From: Porites lobata
Taxonomy: Eukaryota; Cnidaria; Anthozoa; Scleractinia; Poritidae
Length of the DNA stretch: 64,000 bases
NCBI GenBank assembly: GCA_942486035.1
Contig: CALNXK010000032.1
Coordinates: 2,338,501 to 2,402,500 of the forward strand
Direction: 5' to 3'
The notes under the pieces are model-generated. The model ran no database searches, was not told the origin of the DNA, and was given only the letters and a program-made list of their open reading frames with translations. This document shows positions 12,025-23,865 of this stretch, in pieces. The translations under genes and the position numbers were made by a program. How positions within the stretch are numbered: position 1 is the stretch's first letter; every line of letters starts with the position of its first letter.

Positions 12025-12095
12025 GTCTCTGTGGTGTAGTGGTTAGGTGTAGTCGCGTCGAGCCGATGGTGGTGGGTTCGAGTCCTACCACATTC
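12025..12095 (+). repeat. tRNA-derived SINE-like unit or tRNA pseudogene
   Basis: An A-box-like TGGTGTAGTGGTTAGG and a perfect B-box GGTTCGAGTCC are correctly spaced. The T-arm folds (GTGGG/CCTAC), but the acceptor stem pairs at only 4 of 7 positions and the D- and anticodon arms are poor. A long T-rich tail follows. This argues for a tRNA-derived repeat over a working tRNA. Confidence 0.6.
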
Positions 12096-12168
12096 TTTTT
12101 TTCCTTTTTTCTTTTTTTTTTTTTTTCATTTTTTGTGTTGTTGTGCAAGAAAAGTATCGTGTTTCCAG

Positions 12169-12199
12169 AGAAAAGATAGTACACCGTACTATCTTTTCT
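12169..12199. repeat. Perfect 14-bp-arm hairpin
   Basis: AGAAAAGATAGTAC, 3-nt loop ACC, then GTACTATCTTTTCT. It lies 70 bp downstream of the tRNA-like unit. Confidence 0.8.
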
Positions 12200-13320
12200 A
12201 TTAAATATATGGATAAACAATCTGAATTTCTATAATTTGCTACAATTTACTGTGGGAAAACCAGACTTGATAACCACTAGATCATTTTCTAAACAACGTT
12301 CCCACGAGTTCTTTCTATAGACTGATAGTAATTATTCTAGTACTTTCCAACATGTAAATAGGACATTCAATGTCATCTTCGATTCTTTTAAGTCCCACTG
12401 CCTAACTAATGCAGTATCAACAGAATGTGCCGCAGCATTACTATCTTTTAGATACCCTAGTAGAATACTATAAGTGAACTATAAGTGTAGTTAATAGAAT
12501 ACTCTTATGTGTTCTTTTGCAAACTACGATCTTGGTGCGCGAGCCGCGCATAGTGGAATAGGGGACAACTCATAGCACAAAGCTTACTTCAAATTGATTT
12601 TGTAGAGTGTTAGCAGCAGTGTGTAGCCACCCAAAAAGGTCATAGTCAGCGTTATACACTAATAACCTTGTCACCTGCATCATTCACTCAAACATTCACT
12701 TTTCTCGGACATGGTACTAAATGTCTTTACCTTCAAACTTAGAACAGGATCCCAAAGATTTACAGTATTAGAGTACAAAGTTTTTCGTCTGTTCTCGACC
12801 TTTTTACTGCTAACAAGGCCCTACTGTAGGCAACCTGATTTGAAGTCAGTAGTACGCCAGTAGCAAAGTTAACAGGAGACTCCTCTGTGACTAACTTCCT
12901 GACGTCTTCTTAATCACGCTCCACTCTCTTCGATGCATCTTCCTTGTGTTTTTACGTCGTGGTCACTTTCTGTCCTACCCACACATCTTTTTCAGAGCTA
13001 TGAGGCTATTTGGTGAATAGATAAAACACCATCTTTCTGGCGATCTTAGACTTTAAGACATGCCAACACTCCTACCCTTGACTTCCAGTCGGCTACGTAG
13101 ATTTCCCCAGGGTTGTGTGAGTTAAGACCCAAGAAAAAGTCTGATCATCGCTGCTAATGAAGTGATTTTTAGCAACAAATTGTTGATGCACTTTTAAGTG
13201 TTGTGACTCCAGTTGCTTCATATATCAGCAAGATAAACTGGTAGCCATCGTGGATTACAGTTCTGTCCAATGTGAAAAATACGGCGTGGAAGTTGCAAGG
13301 GCGGATATATTAGAGGCAAC

Positions 13321-14003
13321 TGTACAGCCCCCGAAATGATCGTCAACACTGAAATGATCCTCAAATCGACCCCGAAATAATCTCCATTTCTCTTTACGTC
13401 GACCCGAAATGATCCCCAGTTAATTTTAGGAATGGAATGATATCCTAGACCTATGGCCCGATTAAAATGCACAACATTAACTTAAGTTTCACTAATAATC
13501 CTCACTTGCCCACATTCTTTAATGACATTAATTTGGGATTAAACTTTGAACTGGATTAAACGAAGATATTATTTAATACACAAAGTCTAGTATATTCTTA
13601 GTAACACTATGAACTGCAACTGATAATATCAATGAAGACACAAAACATGTTTTTATTATAATTACCTAGGTGATTATAGCCCAGGTTATAGAGAAAACTG
13701 CATACAGGGATACGACGCTAAATTCTAAAAATGATGTTAAAACTACATGTCTTGGATACTGAATTTTAAAAATGGTATTTTAACACTTTTGAAAATTTTA
13801 AAATGATGTTGAAGATGCAAAAGTAGCCATAAAGGTGATTAGATGACAAAAGCGCTAAAAAATCACATAAACTGTAGTGAAATGTTAAATGCGATTCAAG
13901 AACGTAAACGCTGCAACAGACTTGTTATAATTCTGTGATGGAATATCATTCTAATTGGGGATCATTTCGGGGTCGACTTGGGGATCATTTCGGGGGCTGT
14001 ACA
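13321..14003. mobile_element. MITE or short DNA transposon, TGTACAGCCCCCGAAATGATC ends
   Basis: The left end TGTACAGCCCCCGAAATGAT is matched by the inverted right end ATCATTTCGGGGGCTGTACA. The tetranucleotide CAAC directly flanks both ends, a possible target duplication. Further GATCATTTCGGGG-like units stand inside both ends in mirrored order (GGTCGAC spacer). No transposase frame is present. Confidence 0.8.
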
Positions 14004-14552
14004 CAACTGCCAATTTTCATGTTCGTTCTGCGTTGAAACTATACTGCCACCAAATTGCAGACACATTTGACAAGGCTCTTGCGTGTGATTTGAAGACTTC
14101 AAACAGAGATGTCAGTATTGTTGATCGCTTTCATTTACACTCCCCTTCTTCTATACCACCTCAACCCAAACAGAAATATTCTGAGAGAGACCCTCTTCTC
14201 AACCCGTGTCTTCTTCTCATGCTTTGGAACAGTCTGCGCTCCCCAAATGTTTTTTAATCTATCCTGGAAACGTTACTTGCAAAATATTTATAAAGGAAAA
14301 CAACTAATAACAAAATAGAGATATTTATAACCGGTTCATAGAAAGAAGAAAAACGATAAAAGCGCAATTATCCTTTATTTCAAGCAATAATTTGTCCTTG
14401 TACGAGTTACGCGATCAGTCAAGTGACAGTGTTGATTAGAAAATATAATAATGATCTTCTTTGTTACATTGAACAATACAATACAACATTGGGTAAGTTA
14501 TCATTTTTTTGCGATTTTTTTAAAACAAAGAATTGGAAAGTAAAAGGCTATT

Positions 14553-15140
14553 CAGGCTCCAGCCTCGTTTTCATGCTGGATTGTAATAGCCCTTATGCAT
14601 GTTTACGTCACACAAGCAAATTTCACCACCAAGCCTCGTTTTGAAATTAAAAATAAGCGAAGTTTCACAGAAATGAATTCCCAAGGCAGTAGAGTTGAAA
14701 AGAATACCCACGCACAAAAAGTGCAAATGCAAAAAATTTTGTTCACAAACGAGGCTTGTTGGTGAAATTTACTCGTCTGACGTAATCATGCATAGGGGCT
14801 ATTTGTGTGATATAAAAACGTCGTTTACTCGAAACCTATATAGACTGCGAGCAGTCTCTTATTTTTCTTTGCAAAGTTACTGCACGCGAAACCTGAGGGT
14901 GTAAGCCCGAGAAGAAAAAATAAGAGACAAGACGGACTGCAAGCAGTCTAAAACCTATTCCACAAATCGACCTAACAAATTATTAGGCAATGAGCAATAG
15001 GTTTTGTTCTACCAAAATCCGGTATCAAACCTTTTCTGACCCGTGGGTTGAACGAAACGACAATTTTCCGACCTCGGCTGCTGGACGAAAACGAGTAAGA
15101 AAGAGAGAGATATATGGGAATTCGAAATGGATGTTAAGAA
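14553..15140 (-). repeat. Right arm of the 4-kb inverted-repeat structure
   Basis: Matches the left arm in reverse but carries two extra insertions: about 14575-14810, itself flanked by CACCAAGCCTCGTTT and ACGAGGCTTGTTGGTG inverted ends, and about 14840-14955 with CTGCGAGCAGTC and GACTGCAAGCAGTC ends plus internal TCTCTTATTTTTCTT palindromes. The arm is therefore a nest of at least three elements. Confidence 0.7.
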
Positions 15141-15495
15141 ATCTTTTTTAATACTGTTCTTATCTAAGTAATGATGACATAATCAGGAGCCCATAATTTG
15201 TTAGAGGGCAGGTCTAAAAACGGGCATGGATTTGTGGGGCCAGGTCTGGAACGGTTGTGAAAAATGACGGGTTTCGGTCTGAAAATAGGGTCAGGATTTG
15301 GAGAATCGGGCGGCACACCCCCACCAAGAATTCCCAGGAGTACCCCCCCCCCCGGGCTTGACGACCCTCCTGTCTTGAATTTTCACAGCAAAGAAACAAT
15401 AATGCTAAAAGGAAAGGAGAAACAATTGACGAAAGAGGCAGAATGGTAATTTATCGTTTTACTTCATTTCAATGCCGGTTTTACGCGATGTAACG

Positions 15496-15772
15496 TACCG
15501 TAAAATTCCGAAAATAAGCCCCTCCATGTATAAGCCCCTCCAAATAAGCCTCCCAAACCGGTAACGCAAAAAACCCTCCGTTAAATCGTCCCTCCAAATA
15601 TAAGCCCCCCGGGGGCTTGTACTTGGAAAATTGCCCTCGAATACAATGAACGATAAATTTACTCCCAACTATAAGGCTAGCCCAATCGATTTTGAAACGC
15701 AAATTTCCTTACGTAGATAAGCCCCTTCAAAAATAAGCCCCGCAAAAAGGGCCTTTCAAAAATTTTACGGTA
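15496..15772. mobile_element. TACCGTA-ended MITE, 277 bp
   Basis: Ends TACCGTAAAATT and AATTTTACGGTA. The interior carries repeated AATAAGCCCC/GGGGCTTAT units and a central CCCCCCGGGGG palindrome. Confidence 0.8.
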
Positions 15773-16667
15773 TTTGTGGGGGAGAAATGAATACGTGACA
15801 AACGAACCCCAAAGGACGGAGGCTAAACCGAACCGGAAACCGCGCATGAAAAGCCTCTGGCACCCAGGGTACATCCATACTTTTCCATTCCTCCACTTTT
15901 CACGGGATCATTTGCGGTCGACAATAGGATCACTTGCGGTTGAGGATCATTTGCGGTCCATTTTGGGGATCATTTTCCGTCTGGGTATCATTTGCGGTAC
16001 TGTGCAGTGTCCCTTGAAGTTTGACGTCACAGTCTCCCGAGATCCCTCGCGTGTTTGACAACACGTGGCTGCTGTTCTTGTGTTTGCCAATAAAATGTCC
16101 TCGTTATCTTGTCACCAGATGGCGTTATTTATTAGAACACAGAGACCTTTTTTGCTCTCATTTTTTTTGTTCTTACAAAGCATATGCAGGTGGCTGGCAG
16201 TTGGCATAGACATATATGTAGCCATTAAGAGACAATCCACGAATTATTGCCTCGTCCTCCTGAAAAATCAACTTGCGTGTTTTAGGTCATTATCTCTTCA
16301 AACAGTTCCTTAAAAATATCATTCTACCAAACAACAACGTTCCGCTTTCGAGGTTATTGTTGAAAGATCGTAATTGAAAGCCAACAGAAAACAACTGAAA
16401 GCCCTTCAAATTGGCAACAGCCAATCAGAACTACTGGCGGAATGCTTTCGAGAACTGCTGTCAATTGCATTTGTTGACAAGCTTCAAGATAAGCCAATGA
16501 GATCAGGCCCCTGTTTCCGCGCTTTTGAGTTTGTTTTGACCCCTACTCTTTTTGAAAGCGACGCATTTAACTATCTGTCTCTTTTCGCTGTCAGCTTTGT
16601 TGTTAGCTGGACCGTGGCCCTTTAACTCCATTCTTTGTACATTTTGTTTCTAACTTATTTTCTCAAA
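15773..16667. other. Upstream region of the acidic repeat gene
   Basis: Besides the inverted arm at 15903-16007, no gene or repeat is recognised. 16300-16667 is the likely promoter and 5' UTR of the acidic gene; no TATA box is evident. The 83-codon frame at 16374 has no recognisable domain. Confidence 0.4.
15903..16007 (-). repeat. Terminal arm of a CAGTAYCGCAAATG element, inverted copy
   Basis: Five GGATCATTTGCGGT-like units within 100 bp, ending GGTATCATTTGCGGTACTG. Such subterminal repeats are typical transposase-binding arrays of DNA transposons (inference). It pairs with the arm at 5555-5640. Confidence 0.6.
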
Positions 16668-18968
16668 ATGGCAGAAGAAGCACCCGCACTCAAAAGGGAT
16701 TCAACTATGGCCGTGACTGCCAAGGTGAGCAAAATCATCGAAAAGCGCGCGAACGGGGAAAATGGAGTCCAGCGTTTGCCAACAATATGAAAGATCGAGC
16801 TTAATAAATTTCTTTTATTTTTCGTGTCTTTTTCAGGAGGGTGAAGCGTTTCTTGAGGAACATGGAGGGGTACATGAAAATGCGAAGACAAGAGCTCAGC
16901 AAAAGGAAATCGAGGAGAGCGAAGAGGATTCAGCAACCAAACTCAAAAGAACATCAACCATGGCAGCCACCGCACAGGTATATTAATGATCACTAGTTCG
17001 AAAGGTGGCTGATTACTTTCGGTTTTTTCATTCAAACGAGTCAAATGCAGAAGTTAACAGTCTTTCACGTTTGTTCATTTTTAGGAAGGTAGTGATCTCC
17101 TTGGTGATAAAGAGCTTGGAAAAACTCGATCAGAGACGGCCACCTTGAAAAATGCGGAGGACGAGGACAAAGATGAAGACGAAAAAGACGCGCCCGAAAA
17201 CAGCGAGGAAGAAAACGACCTTGAAGAGAACGGCTCAGACAAACCAGCTGTCAAACGCGATGGGACAATGACTGTGACTGCGTCGGTAAGTTAATCGATC
17301 TTTTTATCCTAAACTTCTGTTAACTAGCGAGAAGTGAAATCTTACGTTTCTGATTAGTTAACCGTACGATTGATCGATCGCCGGTGTTTTTCAGGAAGGA
17401 GAAAAGTTTCTTCAAGACGCCGGACACACAGTAGACGGAGGAACACGTGGGGAAAGCGAAGCAGTGAAAGCGGCCATCGAAGAAAGCGCTGAGGCTGAAC
17501 AGAACGGGGAAAAAGATGAGGAAAAACCCGACTTAAAACGCAAAGGAACTATGCAAGAGACAGTCGAGGTAAGTAAAAGCTACAGCGCTAAACTTCTGTG
17601 ATAAAGTTCCAGGTACCGAGTTGTTCTTCATAAGCTTAACATTCCGTGTTGGTTTTGTTTGCTTTTGTCACATGGAAATTCAATGCATGTTATGATTTTC
17701 TGTTGCCACCAACAGTCCCGTTCTGTGCTAAAACAGTATTTACGTAACTTTCCCGCAAGTAATGCTTGTCAAAGATAGAAACAAGGTTTGTGTTGTTGAT
17801 TTAGGGAAAGTTATCAGAGATGTCCATGCATCATAGACCGTGTCACGCTACCTAGCATGTGCTTGCCATGCTTCAGCGCGGTTTGCTTTCATTCGATTCA
17901 AAGGCAAATTTATTGTTTAAAAGTCAATGGGTTTCGTTGTTCAAGAACAAATAGCTTTTGAATTTACCGCAAAACGCCACGCTTTTTCCTTGTAAAGACA
18001 GCAGCGAAAAACGAATTGTTTATAGGGTTTTAGGGGCGAATTTTAGGTAAACTTTTTCTTTTCAGCTTGCTCCCTCATCGAAAACCTTCGAAGAATTTTG
18101 TCAAAAAGTACGCGGTTTTTTTTTAATACGTCGTAGGTCATGTCGTAGCTTGAAAGTATTTGTCATTAAGAATAATTGTTAAAATCTGGGAGTAAGTTTC
18201 GCGTCCAAAAATCATCATTGATAGTTTATAGTCATTGAGTGTTTAAAGAAAAACCAATTTTTGCTCAAACTCAACTTGTTCCATAACAATGAAGATTTGT
18301 TCATAACATGTTCTCTTTCCAGTGCAAGTACCCTGCTTGTGATGTATAGAAAAAAGATAAATACGACTATTTAGTAAGGCCATAAGCGGGAAATATCAAC
18401 CTATACCAAAGTTTTGACATAAGTGTTCATGACATTCTTGGTAGTTTACAACTGATATCTATGTCAGCAAAAAGTTTTCTCCAGTTGTGATTTAAAAGAT
18501 TGATTGCTCACCTTTTTTACTGACACTGAGAACTAAAATGTGCCATTGGTTATTCTTGTGACAGCAATTCAATTTACCTGTAAAAGTTTTGGAACTTTTC
18601 TTGCCTAAATGATACTAAGGATGTATAAGAAGGAACAGACAGAAATTGCAACAAAATTCAACCCAGTTATGCCAGTCATCTTGTGTTTCCTGATATATCT
18701 GATAATGTTTCTTCCTTGTTCCTGTTACTTGTAAGATCAGTTGTAACATTTCAGGGTTGTGTCTTCTTTCCCATGTGTGCCACTACCTTCTATGAGTTGT
18801 TCTTTTGCAACTTGCTGAAAGCCTTACAATGATTTTACCCTTAATTAAAAGCTTTTAACTGTTCAGATGTTTACATGAATTCATTTTTATTTATAATAGG
18901 AGGGTGAAGAATTTTTAAAGAAACAGAAAACCACCAATGGTGAACATCAAGACGAAGTCACAGCATAA
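16668..18968 (+). CDS. Acidic exon-repeat protein, 5 exons, 213 aa (family not recognised)
   Basis: Exons 16668-16724, 16837-16977, 17085-17285, 17395-17568 and 18900-18968 join with canonical GT-AG borders, all in phase 0, to give 213 codons plus stop. The protein is rich in Glu, Lys, Asp and Ser, with no signal peptide or membrane segment. It is modular. Exons 1-4 each end in a basic-Thr-Met motif (LKRDSTM at residues 8-14, LKRTSTM 55-61, VKRDGTM 122-128, LKRKGTM 180-186) followed by about five residues. Exons 2, 4 and 5 begin with EGE-x-FL; exon 3 begins EGSDLL. The coding sequence therefore seems to have grown by duplication of symmetric exons. The KR-x-S/T sites resemble basophilic kinase targets (inference). 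I do not recognise the family; an intrinsically disordered, chromatin- or cytoskeleton-associated protein would fit, but this is not shown. A 42-nt phase-0 exon at 18066-18107 may be optional. ATTAAA at 19042 and at 19368, the latter followed by a GT-rich run, are candidate poly(A) signals. Confidence 0.8.
18066..18107 (+). other. Candidate 42-nt alternative exon of the acidic repeat gene
   Basis: A strong acceptor (polypyrimidine tract then TTTTCAG) precedes 42 nt without a stop, followed by the donor GTACGC. It encodes 14 residues, LAPSSKTFEEFCQK, and would insert in phase 0 between exons 4 and 5 without changing the frame. It adds the only cysteine of the protein. Without transcripts it remains a candidate. 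Confidence 0.4.
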
Positions 18969-21900
18969 ATCCAAGAAACCCTTTACCATTTTATCTAGAT
19001 GATTTCAAAACAATAATGGACAGATTGTACTGTACATATACATTAAACACATTTGATAATTTTCCAGTTGCGTAGTGTTCATTACTGTTCAGGTACACAC
19101 AACAGGGATGCTATTGAAGTAGACTGGTTGACTTTTTCAGTTTCCATGTCTACCGCTTTGTCTCTTACTCTAGCTTTAACACTTTCTTGCATTTTTATAT
19201 AGCATCTTCCATGCATTTTTCTAACCTCTTTCTTGAATTTCACTGTATGATATCAAGGAGAAGTATTCTTTTAATCAGTGTATAGTGGGAGATTTTGTCT
19301 ATAAGGAGATAAGCTTTTATACAGTTTTAAAATATTCAAACATATGCAAACAATAGATACCTCAAACATTAAAGTGTTCTTTTCCCATGAGTGTTTGTGT
19401 TTGTGTTTTAACAATATTATTTGGAGATCCCTTAGCATATAATGCAGAATCTATTTCGTTCAAGGCTACTATATATCCTTGACTGAAAATACAACTCTGT
19501 CTCCTTACTCCCCATTACCGGAGATGTTTGTGGCAGAGATGTTTGGAAGGTACATCAACAGTATATTCAGGTTAAAGTGCTTCTGGTAATATTTAGCCCG
19601 AATGGTGAATAATCCTCAAGACGAAGTGGATGGGATTATTAATGTTAGCTGAGCGTGAGGTGAATAATAATTTATTGTAAACAGTTTTAGTAAAATTACT
19701 CAGGTGGTTGTCACACGGAAAAGGGAAACCAATAATTGGTTTAACCAATATTTAAACCAATAATTACAGTTGAAGTTGTTATTCATTCATGACAACGAAC
19801 AACGAAGAAGTGTGGCAGTTCCCTTGTTTTTTGACAAAGAACTGTGAAAGATTTCTTACCTATTTTTTTTTTATTGACAACAAATTAACATTAATACACA
19901 GCAGAAGGTAAAAGAATCAATAAGTAAATATGTTTACCTTTTTTGTAAATTTGTTGAGTTTATTTTTTTGTTGTTGCTCACATGGGTGTTTGACCATTTA
20001 AACTTAAGTGTAAAGCCATAACTTTCAAATCTTAACTTGAAATGGTTTATCCCAAAATGAGAGATAAGGGTTTTCAAAATCAATTTTTCCTCCATTGTAT
20101 GAGGTCTTTCTCACAGTTCCCACTCAACCTCGAACAGAAACAACAGAGATCATAATTATGATGCAATATTCTTGACCAATTCGAGCGCACAAATTTATAT
20201 CATGAAAACGTGGGTAATAAAGATATATAGTTAACAACCACTGGAACCTAAACCTTATGAAATTGATCTAAAACAACCCCATACCAGTAGAAGACTCAAA
20301 CTCACAAAGATAAAAAGGACTAATAGGTAAGCAATCTTTATTAGAAAATAATGATAATAATAATAACATTCTGCCATGAAATTGCATATTTTTGCTCATA
20401 CAGGTCCTTATATTTTGCTGTCATTAATAATATTATTATGTGGCAAAGTTCAGTTGACAGAGCTTGGGCTGAGCTAGCTATCTTTGAAATAGATTGCTTG
20501 TAGTCTTGTTTATACCTCTGTTATTTCTGAGCTTTGAGATTTTCAACTGCATGGCACTCCGGTTTACAAGCATTATTCTTGATGAAAACCTTACCTTGAA
20601 TGCCACCTCAACTAACCTGAACAAACATTCAACTGATCAACTCCACTGCTCCATATAATTAGTAATATTTTCCAATTTTTTAAACTCTAAGGAGGAAAAC
20701 AGTTTACACGAAGCTAAATGTAGACCACAGAAAAGTTTAGAGCTATGCAACTCAAAGGGAAGTAGAGATGTTTTCCTTTTTAAAATGTACCTTGACATTA
20801 ACAAAATTCTAATGCAAAGAGTCAACTCTAATGGAGAGAATTAGCCCGAAAAATTGGGCAACACCACTTCCATTTGCCATCTGGTGCTCAAAAACACCTT
20901 TGCTCGAGTTCCCATTTTCATTCCCTGAGTGTTGCTTCTGTTGGTTGGGTAGTATTTTTTATAAAGTGTTTGCTAAAAATTAAGCTGAGTAACTCTTTGG
21001 AATGAGAATGTGAGCTCTCTATCATATCCTGCTGATAAAACTGGTTTTTTGAGGTGATGCATATACTTAGGGGTTTGGAAAAGGGATTGGGGCTGGGTGA
21101 TTTTGAAAAAAAATATCCTGCAAGTGCATATGGGTAAGGAAAAAAATCCTGCACAGGAACACCATCCAAAGAAAATTAATGCATTTACAGTGGGCTGGAA
21201 AACAATTGTGGCATAATTTCCCCTATATTGACATGCTGAGTTTCATTTCCTTTATACTGTTATTATGAAAGATTTTACACTGGGCCTTGGGTAAGAAGGA
21301 TTCATAACATGATAATGTGCCCCCTTCAAATGGCTTTTCTTTACATTTATAACACCGCTAGCAACCAATCTTGTTTTTTTTGTCGTTGTTGTTGTTGTCA
21401 AAACCAAAATCATGGTTGGTTTTCCTGTCTCCAATAACCTGATAGACACAAAAGAATATATTTATATTTTTTAATTTATGTACTTTAACTAACAACTTAT
21501 ATAATTTACACTAAATATGTATTCCACATAAGCTTCTCCAGCCATCACCTGCAAGATACAGGGCCACTGAAAAATATATAACGGTCTGAAAGCTAAGAGA
21601 GCAGGTGTCCAGGAAAAGGTCTGATTCTTTTCACCAGTGCAAAGGGGTCCCAGTCACCGCTTGTACATAATATTATAGTAAATGTGTTGTATTATCAAGA
21701 TCAGTCAAAAACTCCTTGATCCAAATTGATATACTTGTTCCTAATTTTACAGATCTTTTGTAGTTTGATTTAAAATATCAGTTTCAACCCCAGATACACA
21801 AAAAAAAAATGATGCAAAATGTTGGTGTGAGTATAAAAAATATCATGCAAGGTCTGCAAGCACATACTCAAAACTGAAAAATTCATGGTGAATGAAGGGG

Positions 21901-22925
21901 TTAAAAAAAATGATCCCCACACCAAATTACCCGACCACTCCTCCCCCACCTTTAAAAATAAAATGATTGTCTTCTCGACACCCTCTACATTTACCTCTAC
22001 ATAAACTCCCCAGCCTCCCTCCCCTAACCACAGTTTATTCGTCTCCAGTCCAATGGGAGAATACACTCGCGCGCCATCTCGTGATGGTTTACAAGGATTT
22101 TGATCCAGCGTGCTTCCTTGGGTGTATTTGGTGTAGTTTCATAATTGAGGACCTGGTTCGAACCTCTCAAGGTAATAAATTTTAAGCCGTAACCTATAAG
22201 CTGTTATTTAAGTTGTTTTGCGTCTAGTATGGAAAGGCGTCTTTGCAGAAAGGGGACGTCGAGACAAACATTCCATCCCCGTGAGATCTCTCTAGTTCGG
22301 CTTGACATCTTCGTATTCGGCAAAAGCGTAATCAAAATCACTGGATGTCATGAGGGACAGTTTATTTTTTGGAGACATATAGTTTGGTGGTAGAATGTTC
22401 TGCTTCAAAATCGTAGCTCTAGATCAAACGAACAACACGAACTTTTCAAATTCAATTGATCAGCTTGTGGTATGAAGCATGAAAAAGCTTGTTTTTACGT
22501 TGAAAACTAACTGCTATAATTTACAAGCTAATGGTTAAGTTTTCCTTTGAAATTTTCCCAGCCAGTAGTCTTTCACTGGAGATTCTTTAGGTTGTTGATC
22601 TAGGGGTTCTCAAAGATAATTGTTGTGTTGGAGCGTTCCAAGTAGTACTTTAGTTCATTGAGTATATATGGCTGCTTCCGCGAGCCGGCGAGATGAACCA
22701 GCGTAAGTTATCTTGCCCGCTCGGGATCCACTTAACCATGTAATAAATTCTTTATTGTCTAAGTTTGTTCTGTCAAGTTGCCTGAATATTTAACTTGTTG
22801 TTGTTGCTGTTGATTTTTGCATTTTTATTATTAACCTTCAGAACCTCTCCCTCAACTATCTATGATCTTGGTCTATAAAAATTGAAAACAAGAATAATTA
22901 GCCATCTTAGCTTCATTTAATTCCA
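18969..22925. other. 3' UTR and intergenic sequence
   Basis: The 3' UTR of the acidic gene is followed by AT-rich sequence without a supported gene. A short hairpin (TTGAGG..CCTCTCAA around GGTTCGAA) at 22146-22172 resembles a B-box by chance or is an old tRNA-derived scrap. Confidence 0.4.
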
Positions 22926-23072
22926 GGCCCCGGTTGTTCAAAAGATGGATAGTGCTATCCGCCAGATAAATCACCATCCAACGGATAAATATTAGGGAAA
23001 CCAATTGTGCTATACACTGGATAGAGATTTCTCCGCTAGATAGCGTTATCCACCGTTTGAACAAATGGGGCC
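22926..23072. mobile_element. Palindromic GGATAGCGCTATCC-type MITE, copy 1
   Basis: GGCCCCGGTTGTTCAAAAG at one end and TTTGAACAAATGGGGCC at the other. The interior alternates GGATAG and CTATCC units and contains ATTAGGGAAACCAATTG. Further copies are at 39922-40071 and 47989-48155. Confidence 0.85.
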
Positions 23073-23642
23073 AGGTCCATAATGCATATGTATCTTTATT
23101 GTATTAATTAATACAATTAACCATTTCTTCCGTAAGCAACCACACAAAATACATCTGTGTTGAGCATGCATTTTTAGTAGTGTAGTTTCGTCTTTCCAAA
23201 TTGGCAGATAATATTTACCTGGATTTATAAAAAAATATATTTTTTTAGACGTTTGTTTCTCTAGTAAATAATTCGCAAATTGCAAGTGTACTCACAGGAC
23301 TAAATCAGCTAAATAAAATGCACTTAAGAACTCTTTTGGTTTGTTCTGAGATAATTTATATATCCTCTGAAAAAATTTGCGATTTATTCCTCCAAGATTT
23401 TTAAAGATTTATGTACTGAAAATTGGGCAAAATTGCCGAGAAAAATATAAATGCAACAGAAAAATAGAAATAAAATAAAATACTGAAATTATTTCAGTAT
23501 TTTAAATTTGAGCGCACCTAGCCAAAATATTAAAACTAGAACATTGTGTCGCCGTCTTTTCAAAAACTTTTTACCTTCTACGCCAACAGAAATAACCTTC
23601 GAGATCTCCTTTAATCTCGAAGGAAGTTGAATGTGATATTGT

Positions 23643-23859
23643 GAGGCCCTGCCAGGGTAAATTCCAACAAGCGACATGGCCCAAAAAGTAGCGACAGCGC
23701 GTAAAATGAAATCGCGACAAGAGACAACCTCCCTTGGCCAAATTACGACAGTGACGGCAAAGCCGACAATAAGCGACAAGCGTTTCATAAACACCGACAC
23801 AAGACATTTTAAAATTCAGACAGGTGACATGGACCCCCCTCACCCCCTGGCAGGGCCTC
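23643..23859. mobile_element. MITE with 16-bp TIRs and TATTGT duplication
   Basis: Begins GAGGCCCTGCCAGGG and ends CCCTGGCAGGGCCTC. TATTGT directly precedes and directly follows the element. The interior contains repeated GCGACA motifs and no transposase. The plus frame through it is not a gene. Confidence 0.87.
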
Positions 23860-23865
23860 TATTGT

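Noticed and set aside
12025..12095. Functional tRNA gene
   Set aside because: The B-box and T-arm are good, but the acceptor stem pairs at only 4 of 7 positions and the other arms do not fold well; treated as a SINE-like or pseudo-tRNA unit.
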